A DNA stretch of 64,000 nt from UBA7672 sp965279085 (GTDB lineage Bacteria; Pseudomonadota; Alphaproteobacteria; Caulobacterales; Hyphomonadaceae), in NCBI GenBank assembly GCA_965279085.1, contig OZ257149.1, positions 3,658,001 through 3,722,000 on the forward strand, written 5' to 3'. Both the position numbers and the translations under genes were made by a program. Shown one piece after another: positions 15,585 through 23,395 of the stretch (position 1 is its first letter; every line of letters starts with the position of its first letter). The notes under the pieces are model-generated. The model had not been told where the DNA came from and did no database searches. It was given only the letters and a program-made list of their open reading frames with translations.

Positions 15585-16646
15585 ATGTCCGACTCAGGCA
15601 AAGCCGACGCTGCAAGGGCGGAAGCGACCACGGCGCTGACCCGCGCGGGCCTGCTGACACCGTCCCATTCCTACAAGCCGTTCCGCTATCCGTGGGCCTA
15701 CGACTTCTGGAAACGCCAGCAGCAGATCCACTGGATGCCGGAAGAAGTTCCGCTCGGCGAGGACGTGAAGGACTGGGCCGCCAACCTCAACGACAGCGAA
15801 CGCGCGCTCCTCACGCAGATCTTCCGCTTCTTCACGCAGTCGGACGTGGAAGTGAACGACAACTACATGGAGCGGTACGCACGCGTCTTCCGCCCCACCG
15901 AGATCAAGATGATGCTGGCCTCGTTCTCCAACATGGAGACGATCCACATCGCCGCTTACGCGCTCCTTCTCGAAACCATCGGCATGCCGGACTCGGAGTT
16001 CTCCGCGTTCAACCAGTACAAGGAGATGCGCGACAAGCACGACTTCATGCAGAAGTTCGGCGTCGAGACAGACGCGGACATCCTGCGCACGGTTGCGATG
16101 TTCGGCGCCTTCACCGAAGGCCTGCAGCTGTTCGCGTCCTTCGCGATGCTGATGAACTTCCCGCGCTTCAACAAGATGAAGGGCATGGGCCAGATTGTTT
16201 CCTGGTCCGTGAGGGATGAATCGCTCCACTGCGAAGGCATGATCCGCGTCTTCCACACGCTCGCCGCGGAGACGGGCGCGCTCACCGACGAGGTGAAGCA
16301 GGACATCATGGATTGCTGCCGCACCGTCGTGAAGATGGAGGACGCCTTCATCGACCTCGCCTTCTCGATGGGCCCGGTTCAGGGCATGACGGCTCAGGAC
16401 ATCAAGAACTACATCCGCTACATCGCCGACTGGCGCCTCGGTCAGCTCAAGCTGCCTGCGATCTATGGGGTGAAAGAGCACCCGATCCCGTGGCTGTCCG
16501 AGATCCTTAACGGGGTCGAGCACGCAAACTTCTTCGAACAGCGCGCCACGGAATACTCCAAAGGGGCGACTGGCGGGGACTGGCACGGCTCCGATGGCGT
16601 GTGGTCCAGCTTCGACAAGATGCAGAAACGCGTCGCGGCAGAGTAA
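15585..16646 (+). CDS. nrdB: Ribonucleoside-diphosphate reductase class Ia, beta subunit
   Basis: The 353-residue subunit generates the tyrosyl radical for nrdA. The ATG at 15585 is preceded by GGGAG at good distance; an upstream in-frame ATG at 15543 would overlap the second NrdR site and lacks such a signal. It opens with a NrdB-typical segment (FRYPWAYDFWKRQQQIHWMP). Iron ligands and radical site are in METIHIAAY: Glu118, His121 and Tyr125, at the spacing of E. coli Glu115, His118 and Tyr122, so this is the classic diiron-tyrosyl class. The second ligand set is in VSWSVRDESLHCEGM. The C-terminus (WSSFDKMQKRVAAE) should dock into the alpha subunit. It is transcribed alone, 1.8 kb from nrdA. 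Confidence 0.96.
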   Translation: MSDSGKADAARAEATTALTRAGLLTPSHSYKPFRYPWAYDFWKRQQQIHWMPEEVPLGEDVKDWAANLNDSERALLTQIFRFFTQSDVEVNDNYMERYARVFRPTEIKMMLASFSNMETIHIAAYALLLETIGMPDSEFSAFNQYKEMRDKHDFMQKFGVETDADILRTVAMFGAFTEGLQLFASFAMLMNFPRFNKMKGMGQIVSWSVRDESLHCEGMIRVFHTLAAETGALTDEVKQDIMDCCRTVVKMEDAFIDLAFSMGPVQGMTAQDIKNYIRYIADWRLGQLKLPAIYGVKEHPIPWLSEILNGVEHANFFEQRATEYSKGATGGDWHGSDGVWSSFDKMQKRVAAE

Positions 16647-16648
16647 AC

Positions 16649-16670
16649 AGGGGCCATTCCGGCCCCTTTC
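16649..16670 (+). terminator. Intrinsic terminator of nrdB
   Basis: AGGGGCC, loop ATTCC, GGCCCCT followed by TTC: a 7-bp GC-rich stem right after the nrdB stop. The T tract is short. Confidence 0.7.
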
Positions 16671-16782
16671 CTGCATGGTTTCCAAGGATTGATCGGCCCC
16701 AGCCATATTTCTGGGCCGATGAAACGCTATATGAAGGGCAGGCGTTCTACGGGGAACGCCGCACCATTCCCTGGAGTACCCC

Positions 16783-17091
16783 ATGTCGTCCTCAACCAGC
16801 GCATCCGGAAACGGAACCCCCGCCGGCAAGACAGATCTCGAAACCCTCAAGAACGACATGAAGGCGCTGCGGTCCGATCTCGCCGCCCTCCTGCGTGACA
16901 CCGGCGCGATCGCGCAGGAGCAGGCCAAGTCCGCCGCCGCCAAGGGCCGCGCCCTTGCCGAAGACGCAGGCGAGAAGGCCGTCGAGTATCGCGACGCCGT
17001 CGCCGACAAGGTCCGCGAACATCCCTTCGCCGCGGTGGGCATCGCGCTCGCCGCCGGCTTCGTCATCGCCTCCCTCTCCAGCCGCAAGTAA
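16783..17091 (+). CDS. YqjD/ElaB-like (DUF883) membrane-anchored protein
   Basis: The 102-residue protein has a long charged amphipathic helix (TDLETLKNDMKALRSDLAAL, later AKGRALAEDAGEKAVEYRDA) and a single C-terminal membrane anchor with a glycine-rich face (HPFAAVGIALAAGFVIASLS) ending in SRK. This is the layout of the YqjD/ElaB/YgaM family, tail-anchored inner-membrane proteins reported to bind stationary-phase ribosomes in E. coli. It is followed 32 bases later by a YqjE-like gene, and that pairing supports the call. Function in this organism is not shown. Confidence 0.85.
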   Translation: MSSSTSASGNGTPAGKTDLETLKNDMKALRSDLAALLRDTGAIAQEQAKSAAAKGRALAEDAGEKAVEYRDAVADKVREHPFAAVGIALAAGFVIASLSSRK

Positions 17092-17123
17092 GCGGCCGGG
17101 AGCAGGGGCCTCGGGGGCTGTAG

Positions 17124-17558
17124 TTGTTCGGAATCGAACGCTTCTTTGATCGCGCCAAGGGCGTCGCCGTCGCCGCCGGCGCAGCGACGCTGCTCGCCAT
17201 CGGCGGCGTCGTCACGCTTGCGATCAGCGCGGCCCTGACGCTCGAGATGTGGATGCCCGCGCCGGCGGCCTACGCCGTGACGGCTGTTGGCTTCCTCTCG
17301 GTCGCTGCCATCGCGATGTGGGTCGGCGTCCAGCCCAAGAAACCTGAAAAGCACGAGCAGCCCGAAGAGGTCGATCCGACCCAGGCGGTGCTGGCCATGC
17401 TCGACCTTCCGGTGGAAGTGGCCAAGCAGATCATCAAGGAACGCCCCGTCGCCGCGACCGTGGTCGTGGCCGGGCTGGGCCTGTTGATCGCGCGCAGGCC
17501 GCAGATCGCCCTCAACATGGTCGACAAGCTGCTCCAGCGGTTCGGCGGCATCAGCTGA
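17124..17558 (+). CDS. YqjE-like holin-superfamily membrane protein
   Basis: The 144-residue product starts at a TTG codon (FGIERFFDRAKGVAVAAGAA) just after a G-rich stretch; no ATG is available near the N-terminus. Two membrane segments lie at about residues 15-40 and 48-68 (AYAVTAVGFLSVAAIAMWVG), then a charged linker (PKKPEKHEQPEEVD) and a C-terminal hydrophobic hairpin-like segment (ATVVVAGLGLLIARRPQIA). It resembles the putative phage-holin-like YqjE family that accompanies YqjD in many proteobacteria. It is probably co-transcribed with the preceding gene. Confidence 0.75.
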   Translation: MFGIERFFDRAKGVAVAAGAATLLAIGGVVTLAISAALTLEMWMPAPAAYAVTAVGFLSVAAIAMWVGVQPKKPEKHEQPEEVDPTQAVLAMLDLPVEVAKQIIKERPVAATVVVAGLGLLIARRPQIALNMVDKLLQRFGGIS

Positions 17559-17630
17559 CGTGTTAGCGAAACACCAAAGTTCCTTGGCCTCCGCGTTGAC
17601 GGGGCGGCCGATCCTCTCCATTTTCCCGCA

Positions 17631-19100
17631 ATGACGGGGAAGGGCCTAACGCCAAAGCAGGCGATCGACAAAGCGACCGAGCTCTATGAAGCGGCGGTCG
17701 GGCGATTGCGCACGGCGCTTGAGGCGTTCGTCACCAAGGGCGTGAAGCCGGACCTGCAGGCTCGCCGCGCCGGCGCGTTCTGCTATCCCGTCCTGCAACT
17801 CAGCTATCGCCCTGACGGCCCGGTGCCGCCTCTTCCGCGCGCCTTCGCGAAACTGTCGGAGCCGGGCGTCTACCGCATCACGATCACCCAGCCGCGTTTC
17901 TTCGGCGCCTATTTTCTCGAGCAGCTTGAGCAGATATGCGCCGACTTTGAAGTAACACTTGAAGTCGAGACCTCCGACTCCGAGATCCCGTACCCTTACG
18001 TGCTCGAGCACGCGAACAACATCGACGCCGAGGCGCTGCCGCCCGCCGAATTCGCGCGCTGGTTCCCGACGCCGAGCCTGGAGCACATCGGTGACGAGAT
18101 CATCGACGCCGAGATCATGGACGGCGGCATGTTCAACATCGACGGCGTCCGGCCGCTGGCGTTGTTCGACGCGCCGCGCGTGGATTTCTCGCTGCAGCGC
18201 CTGAAGCACTACACGGGCACGCCGTTCGAGCACTGCCAGCGCTACATCCTGTTCACCAACTACCATCGCTATGTCGATCACTTCGTCGAATGGTCGATCG
18301 AGCGCCTGAAACAACCCGGCCCCTACAAGAAGCTCTCCGCGCCCGGCGGCATCGTCGTCGATGCCAAGACCAAGGATGCGGCCCAGAAGATCAATGACGG
18401 CCCGTGGCGACGCCACCAGATGCCTGCCTACCACCTGATGGCGGATGACCGGGCAGGGATCACGCTGGTCAACATAGGCGTCGGTCCGTCCAACGCGAAG
18501 ACGATCACCGACCACCTGGCCGTCCTGCGTCCTGAATGCTGGATCATGGTCGGCCATTGCGGCGGCCTGCGTCACTCGCAGCGCATCGGCGACTACGTTC
18601 TCGCTCACGCTTATCTGCGCGACGATCACGTGCTCGACGAGGTTCTGCCGCCAGACATCCCGGTTCCGCCCATCGCCGAAGTCCAGGTGGCGCTCCAGGA
18701 CGCAGCCGAGAAAGTGACAGGCGAGTCGGGCGATGCGCTGAAGCAGCGCCTGCGCACAGGAACCGTCGTCACGACGGACGACCGCAACTGGGAACTCCGC
18801 TTCACCGCATCGGCCAAGCGCTTCAACAAGTCCCGCGCCATCGCCATCGACATGGAAAGCGCGACGGTCGCCGCGAACGGCTATCGGATGCGGGTTCCCT
18901 ACGGCGTGTTGCTGTGCGTCTCCGACAAGCCGCTGCACGGCGAGATCAAGCTCGCAGGCGCCGCAAACCGCTTCTACGAGCGCGCCATCGGCGAACACAT
19001 CCGCATCGGCATCGAGACGCTGGAAAGCCTCGCAAGGGCAGGCGGCGCCGCACTGCACTCGCGCAAGCTTCGCTCGTTCTACGAGCCGCCCTTCCGCTAG
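17631..19100 (+). CDS. amn: AMP nucleosidase
   Basis: Amn hydrolyses AMP to adenine and ribose 5-phosphate, adjusting adenylate pools. The 489 residues match the family length. The N-terminal regulatory domain of about 190 residues includes RITITQPRFFGAYFLEQLEQ. The C-terminal part is a purine-nucleoside-phosphorylase-like fold: LVNIGVGPSNAKTITDHLAV, WIMVGHCGGLRHSQRIGDYV, the nucleoside-site signature AIDMESATVAANGYR, and LLCVSDKPLHGEIK with the catalytic Asp. It is a soluble cytoplasmic enzyme and a single gene. The call is firm. Confidence 0.95.
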   Translation: MTGKGLTPKQAIDKATELYEAAVGRLRTALEAFVTKGVKPDLQARRAGAFCYPVLQLSYRPDGPVPPLPRAFAKLSEPGVYRITITQPRFFGAYFLEQLEQICADFEVTLEVETSDSEIPYPYVLEHANNIDAEALPPAEFARWFPTPSLEHIGDEIIDAEIMDGGMFNIDGVRPLALFDAPRVDFSLQRLKHYTGTPFEHCQRYILFTNYHRYVDHFVEWSIERLKQPGPYKKLSAPGGIVVDAKTKDAAQKINDGPWRRHQMPAYHLMADDRAGITLVNIGVGPSNAKTITDHLAVLRPECWIMVGHCGGLRHSQRIGDYVLAHAYLRDDHVLDEVLPPDIPVPPIAEVQVALQDAAEKVTGESGDALKQRLRTGTVVTTDDRNWELRFTASAKRFNKSRAIAIDMESATVAANGYRMRVPYGVLLCVSDKPLHGEIKLAGAANRFYERAIGEHIRIGIETLESLARAGGAALHSRKLRSFYEPPFR

Positions 19101-19239
19101 TGCCCCCCAACGAATCGGGGCCCTAGGGGTTTCCCGGGTAGACGAATCCCTTTCAGGCTCGCGCTCGGGAATCGACAGTCTATCCCAAGTAAATCATGAT
19201 CGCTGAACACGTCCGGCCGATACCGGCTGGGGAGCCATA

Positions 19240-20739
19240 ATGACGGACGCCTCGCCAGGCACGCCGGACTCCGCGAAAGCCGCGCGCCAGCGCGTGGGCG
19301 GCGTCATGGCGCCGGCGGGCTTCTCGTGGGCTTTGTTCGAATTCGCACGCAACCCGTACTTCATGCTGATCGTGACGTACGTCTTCCCGCCGTACTTCGC
19401 GCAATATATCGTCGGCGACCCGGTTCTGGGGCAGGCGACCGTCTCCGACGCAACCGCCTGGGCCGGCGTCATCGGCGCTCTCACAGCCCCACTGCTGGGC
19501 GCGATGATGGACAAGGGCGGGGCCCGCAAGCCGCTCATGGCGGTCTTCGTCGGAATGCTGTTCGTCAGCGGAATGTCGCTGTGGTTCTCGATGCCGGGCA
19601 GCGTGGATGCAGCGGGCGTGTTTCATCCACCCACGGATGGATGGGGCCTCTATGGCACGATGGCGTTCCTGGTGCTGGGCTTCGTCGGCTATTCGTATTC
19701 CGAGATGATGCACAACGCGATGCTCCGCGGATCAGGTTATCCGCAGGCGCTCTCGCAGATATCCGGCGCGGGCATCGGCCTGGGCCAGCTGTCGTCGGCA
19801 CTCTGCCTCGGCGGCCTCGCCGTGATCGCGCTGGCGCTGCCCGCGCTGGGCGATGCGAGCACCGGCTATGTCCTGCAGCGCGGGGCAGGGCCGTTCGTGG
19901 CCCTGTGGCTGCTGGTCTTCGTCGTCCCATTCTTCATCTACGTGCCCGACGGCGCGCCGCCGGGCGGCAGCTGGGCAACGGCCGCGCGGTCCGTGTTCTC
20001 GAAGGACGGCAAGCTCAATCCCTTCGCTGCTGCAACGAATGTCGTTGGCTATTTCAAACGGCTGTTCCGTGAATTCCCCGAGCCGATGAAGTATCTGCTC
20101 GCGTGCCTGATCTTCAAGGATGGCATCATCGCGCTGCTCGCGCTGGGCGGCGTGCTGTCGTCCGGCGTGCTGGGCTGGAACCTCGTGGAGAACGTCCTCT
20201 ATGGCATCTGGGCATCGATCTTCGCCGCGATCGGAGGCCTGTGGCTCGCCGGCGTGATGGACAGAGCCTACGGGCCGCGCAAGGCGATCATGGTGCAGCT
20301 CGCGCTGCTGATCCTTGTCATGGCGATCGCGCTCGGTACGACGCAGCAGTCAATCCTCTACGGCCTGATCCCTGCCTCGCAGGTCGTTCACGGCGCAGGC
20401 GTGTTCGATACGCTGGCTGACGTCTTCTATCTCGCCGTAATCGCGGTGGTTGCGGCGCTTGCGGCGGCCAATATCTCGACGAGCCGCTACATGGTCGTTG
20501 TTCTCGCGCCGAAGGATCGCGTGGCGGAGTTCTACGGCCTGTTCGCGATGTCGAGCACGGCCACTGTCTGGCTGGGGCCGCTTCTGACAGGGTGGGCGAC
20601 ACGCACCTTCAACGACCAGCGCATCGGCTTCTCGCCGATCCTGCTGCTGCTGGCGATCGGCTTGGGCCTCATGTTCCTCGTCAAGAAGGAAACGGGCGCA
20701 AAAGGTCAGCTCGGCGCGGACGGCGCGCCGTCACACTGA
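19240..20739 (+). CDS. MFS transporter, UMF1/Atg22-like
   Basis: The 499-residue polytopic inner-membrane protein has about 12 hydrophobic segments. GGGGAG precedes the ATG. The first segment (FSWALFEFARNPYFMLIVTY) and the loop DKGGARKPLMAVFVG, a variant of the MFS A-motif between helices 2 and 3, are typical of the UMF1 group related to fungal Atg22 effluxers. The middle cytoplasmic region includes FKRLFREFPEPMKYLLACLI. The substrate is unknown; amino-acid efflux is the usual guess for this group. The neighbours give no hint of substrate. Confidence 0.88.
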   Translation: MTDASPGTPDSAKAARQRVGGVMAPAGFSWALFEFARNPYFMLIVTYVFPPYFAQYIVGDPVLGQATVSDATAWAGVIGALTAPLLGAMMDKGGARKPLMAVFVGMLFVSGMSLWFSMPGSVDAAGVFHPPTDGWGLYGTMAFLVLGFVGYSYSEMMHNAMLRGSGYPQALSQISGAGIGLGQLSSALCLGGLAVIALALPALGDASTGYVLQRGAGPFVALWLLVFVVPFFIYVPDGAPPGGSWATAARSVFSKDGKLNPFAAATNVVGYFKRLFREFPEPMKYLLACLIFKDGIIALLALGGVLSSGVLGWNLVENVLYGIWASIFAAIGGLWLAGVMDRAYGPRKAIMVQLALLILVMAIALGTTQQSILYGLIPASQVVHGAGVFDTLADVFYLAVIAVVAALAAANISTSRYMVVVLAPKDRVAEFYGLFAMSSTATVWLGPLLTGWATRTFNDQRIGFSPILLLLAIGLGLMFLVKKETGAKGQLGADGAPSH

Positions 20740-20780
20740 TCCGGTTTTCGGGATCCTGATCGCGGAAAGTCCGGCGAGGG

Positions 20781-21224
20781 CTAGTTGTTGCCCTTGGCGG
20801 TCTGCTGCTTGGAAGCGATCGTGTTCATGACTTCCTGGAAGTGGCGGGGCTCGTCGCCAACCATCGGCGTGCCGCGGCACTTGTCGACGCAGGAATACGA
20901 ATAGGTATCGATCCCGCGCACGATGGTGAGGCCAGTTTCGTCCTCGCCGCCGACAACCAGCTGGTTCTCGTAGATCTTGTTCCCGGCGCGATCGAGCACG
21001 GTGATGTTGGTCGAACCGAAGGCCTTGCCCGTGACCAGCAGCGTGCGCGCATCGTGGACCGATACGTCAGCGACCGTGGCGTTGCCGACGACGACCGAGT
21101 TGGCGGCCGAGGCGAGTTTCAGCGTCACGGTCTGATCGACCTTCACCTTGAAGGGATCGGCGAAGGCGGCCGGGGCGAGCACAGCCAGGCTCAGCGCGAG
21201 CGCGGCGAAAAATTTCTTGGTCAT
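20781..21224 (-). CDS. Secretin N-domain-like exported protein next to the Tad locus
   Basis: The 147-residue protein has a clear signal peptide (MTKKFFAALALSLAVLAPAA) and GGGGAGA upstream of the start. Residues 25-95 match the pilus-assembly/secretin N-terminal domain also seen at the start of CpaC: VDQTVTLKLASAANSVVVGN, DVSVHDARTLLVTGKAFGST, NITVLDRAGN. The C-terminal part has a Cys pair (YSCVDKCRG), possibly a disulfide, and a Gln/Lys-rich tail. It has no secretin beta-domain. It lies divergent from pilA, 335 bases away, so it is probably a periplasmic accessory of the Tad secretin or a shared-regulation partner. That role is inference. Confidence 0.8.
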   Translation of the reverse strand: MTKKFFAALALSLAVLAPAAFADPFKVKVDQTVTLKLASAANSVVVGNATVADVSVHDARTLLVTGKAFGSTNITVLDRAGNKIYENQLVVGGEDETGLTIVRGIDTYSYSCVDKCRGTPMVGDEPRHFQEVMNTIASKQQTAKGNN

Positions 21225-21559
21225 GGGCGTCTCCCCAGGGGACAGTTCGGGCGACGATAGGGTTCATCCCTGAATCAATGGCTAAGGCCTCTGTCGCGTC
21301 TCAACACATCGGGCAGGGGACTCGCGCGCGCGATTCTATATATCTACACGCAGCGCGCGGACGTGGCGCCTTTATTGATCCTTTCCAAGTATTGAATCGA
21401 ACGAGCTAGCGTAGTTAAGCGCGAATGAACGCGAATACTCGCAAATTTCTTGTTCGCTTCACGAGATATCAATCCAGCTCATGTAGAACCAAACATACCT
21501 ACTGCGGGTGATGGTACTTCGCTGTGGGAAACTGAAGCCATGCATAGCGGAGAAGCAAA
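21225..21559. promoter_or_regulatory. 335-bp AT-rich divergent control region of the Tad locus
   Basis: No gene is visible. The stretch is clearly more AT-rich than its surroundings and must hold the pilA promoter and that of the divergent exported gene. A CtrA-like site TTAA-N7-TGAA is at 21415-21429 (one mismatch to TTAA-N7-TTAA). In Caulobacter, pilA is controlled by CtrA. An alternating purine-pyrimidine patch (CTATATATCTA) is near 21336-21346. I could not find a convincing sigma-54 element. Confidence 0.5.
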
Positions 21560-21718
21560 ATGAAAAACGTCATGAAATTCCTGAAGAACAAGTCGGGCGC
21601 GACCGCGATCGAATACGGCCTCATCGCCGCTCTGATCGCCGTTGCCGTCATCGGCGGCGTTTCCTCGCTGGGCTCGTCGGCCAACACGACCTTCACGACG
21701 ATCTCGGACTCGATGTAA
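21560..21718 (+). CDS. pilA: Flp/Tad major pilin
   Basis: This 52-residue product is short enough to be overlooked. It reads MKNVMKFLKN, then KSGATAIEYGLIAALIAV, then a short Ser/Thr-rich tail ending in SDSM. The Flp signature is complete: a basic leader, cleavage by the prepilin peptidase after Gly13, Glu at position +5 followed by Tyr, and a hydrophobic helix. It is the structural subunit of the tight-adherence pilus. GGAGAAG lies seven bases before the ATG. It is the first gene of the locus and is followed by a strong terminator, so pilin can be made in excess over the assembly proteins. Confidence 0.95.
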   Translation: MKNVMKFLKNKSGATAIEYGLIAALIAVAVIGGVSSLGSSANTTFTTISDSM

Positions 21719-21725
21719 TCTGACG

Positions 21726-21789
21726 CCAGCAACACTGCTGGCCTGAAGATTGGAAGCCGCGGACCTTGGTCCGCGGCTTCTTTCTTTTT
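21726..21789 (+). terminator. Terminator after pilA
   Basis: A small hairpin CCAGCA-ACAC-TGCTGG at 21726-21741 is followed by GAAGCCGCGGACC / GGTCCGCGGCTTC at 21753-21780 (13-bp perfect stem) and TTTCTTTTT. It probably attenuates readthrough into cpaA. Confidence 0.92.
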
Positions 21790-21863
21790 GCGATTACTTG
21801 ATTTGGTCAACGCTTCCTTCAGCGAATTCTGTCAAGTTGCTTGGATCGGTGCATGGGTGGAAG

Positions 21864-22370
21864 ATGATCACGACGCTGTTGTGCTTGGCGTTCCCGCTTT
21901 TGTTGATCTACGCCGCCTGGCACGACGTCTCGACGATGACGATTCCGAATTGGGTTTCGATCGTCCTTGCGATCGTCTTCGTCCCCGCCGCGATGGCCGC
22001 CGGCCTCTCCTGGAATGAAATCGGGATGCACCTCGTCTTCGGCGCGGTGGTGCTGATTGTCTGTGCGGCGCTCTTCTACATGAATGTTTTCGGCGGCGGC
22101 GATGCGAAGGTGATCGCGGCGGCTTCGTTGTGGACCGGACTTTCGGCGACCGCTCCTTTCGTCATGGGCATGGCGATCGCCGGCGGCGCGCTCGCCGCGT
22201 TGCTGATCGTCATGCGCCGGATGAAACTCTCGAGCTCGAAGCCGTGGCTCAATCGTTTGATGTCTCCGGAAGAGGGCGCGCCCTACGCTGTCGCGATTGC
22301 CGCCGGCGCTCTTCTCGCCGCTCCCGCATCGCCCGTGCTTGCCGCAGGGATCGCAGGCTTCAGCGCCTAG
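21864..22370 (+). CDS. cpaA: Tad prepilin peptidase
   Basis: CpaA (TadV) is an aspartic membrane protease that removes the leader of Flp pilin. The product has 168 residues from the ATG at 21864 (GGGTGGAAG upstream); an open frame further upstream overlaps the pilA terminator and is not used. Both catalytic aspartates of the A24 family are visible: WHDVSTMTIPNW in the first cytoplasmic loop and GGGDAKVIAA (the GxGD motif) later. Five or six membrane segments are present. It is the second gene of the Tad locus; cpaB follows after 144 bases. Confidence 0.92.
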   Translation: MITTLLCLAFPLLLIYAAWHDVSTMTIPNWVSIVLAIVFVPAAMAAGLSWNEIGMHLVFGAVVLIVCAALFYMNVFGGGDAKVIAAASLWTGLSATAPFVMGMAIAGGALAALLIVMRRMKLSSSKPWLNRLMSPEEGAPYAVAIAAGALLAAPASPVLAAGIAGFSA

Positions 22371-22514
22371 GCAAAAATTGCACGGTTAAGGGATCGCGCG
22401 AAACGTTAATGCCCTCGCGGCATTCGTCTTAACGCTCCTTTATATCCCTCGTGGAAGTCTGCCGCACAGGATAGGGCCCCTTTCAGGCCTTGGGGACTGT
22501 GGCGGAGGGCCTCC
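22371..22514. promoter_or_regulatory. Leader between cpaA and cpaB with three TTAA half-sites and a hairpin
   Basis: Three TTAA half-sites at 22386, 22406 and 22429 flank a short hairpin AATGCC-CTCGC-GGCATT (22408-22424) nested in CGTTAA...TTAACG. In this GC-rich sequence the clustering stands out and could be a CtrA-type control region giving cpaB-tadC its own promoter. Spacings of 20 and 23 bases do not match the consensus N7. Confidence 0.35.
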
Positions 22515-23387
22515 ATGTCGCCCGTGCGACTGATCATTCTTCTGGTAGCGGCAGGCGCAGCGGTTGCTGCCGTCTTTCTTGTCCGTTCAGTCCAGACTCC
22601 AGCGCCGGCAGTTGCTGTCGTGCAGCCTGAAGAGGCCAAGCCCGTAGAGGTTCCGGCGAAGCAGGTTCTTGTCTCCAAGAATGCGATTCCCGTCGGGAAG
22701 TTCGTCGCGATCGACGACCTTGCCTGGCAGGCCTGGCCCGCCGACGCGCAGATGGAATCCTTCATCGAGCAGGAAGCGAATCCCGAGGCGCTCGAAAAAA
22801 TGGTCGGCGCCGTTGCACGCTTCGACATGGTCGCGGGCGAGCCCGTCACCGCCAACAAGCTCGCGCATCCGGGCACGGCCGGCTTCATGTCGGTGATGCT
22901 GACGCCGGGCATGCGCGCCGTCTCCGTCGAGATCGCCGCCGAGATCGCGGCCGGCGGCTTCATCCAGCCGAACGACCGCGTCGACGTCATCGTCACGCGC
23001 CAGATCGATCGCAACAACCGCGAAGGCGGCGGCGGCCTGGGCATTCGTTCCGACCAGATCCTCTCCAACATCCGCGTGCTCGCGATCGACGCGCAATACG
23101 GTTTGCCCCCTACGAGCGAAGACGGCGAGCCGCAATCGGGGCAGGGCGAAGTGATCATCGGTTCGCGCGCGACGCTCGAACTCAGCGAGCGCGACGCCAC
23201 GCTGCTCAACACCGCCAAGAAAGCCGGCGATATCGCGCTTACGCTGCGCTCGATCGCCGACATGAATGCGCCGCAGGGCGCCACGGCCGCAGGCCGGGTT
23301 TATCGTGACGGCGTTTCGCAGGATGCCGAAGGCGTGCGTGTCTATCGCTACGGGAATGAGACCGTTGCCACGTCTCCGGCAGGTTGA
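22515..23387 (+). CDS. cpaB: Flp pilus assembly protein CpaB (RcpC)
   Basis: The 290-residue periplasmic protein has an N-terminal membrane anchor (RLIILLVAAGAAVAAVFLVR) and then a SAF-like domain (VLVSKNAIPVGKFVAIDDLA) and the longer RcpC/CpaB domain with VSVEIAAEIAAGGFIQPNDR and VDVIVTRQI. CpaB works with the CpaC secretin at the outer membrane. It ends eight bases before cpaC and is the first of seven tightly spaced genes (cpaB to tadC). Confidence 0.92.
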   Translation: MSPVRLIILLVAAGAAVAAVFLVRSVQTPAPAVAVVQPEEAKPVEVPAKQVLVSKNAIPVGKFVAIDDLAWQAWPADAQMESFIEQEANPEALEKMVGAVARFDMVAGEPVTANKLAHPGTAGFMSVMLTPGMRAVSVEIAAEIAAGGFIQPNDRVDVIVTRQIDRNNREGGGGLGIRSDQILSNIRVLAIDAQYGLPPTSEDGEPQSGQGEVIIGSRATLELSERDATLLNTAKKAGDIALTLRSIADMNAPQGATAAGRVYRDGVSQDAEGVRVYRYGNETVATSPAG

Positions 23388-23395
23388 GGTCATAC

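Noticed and set aside
15594..17621. 675-residue minus-strand open frame opposite nrdB and the YqjD/E pair
   Set aside because: Spans three real genes on the other strand and shows no domain.
21361..21540. Sigma-54 promoter before pilA
   Set aside because: Candidates such as TGGCGC...TTGAT lack the GC at -12, and no site had both conserved halves at the right spacing.
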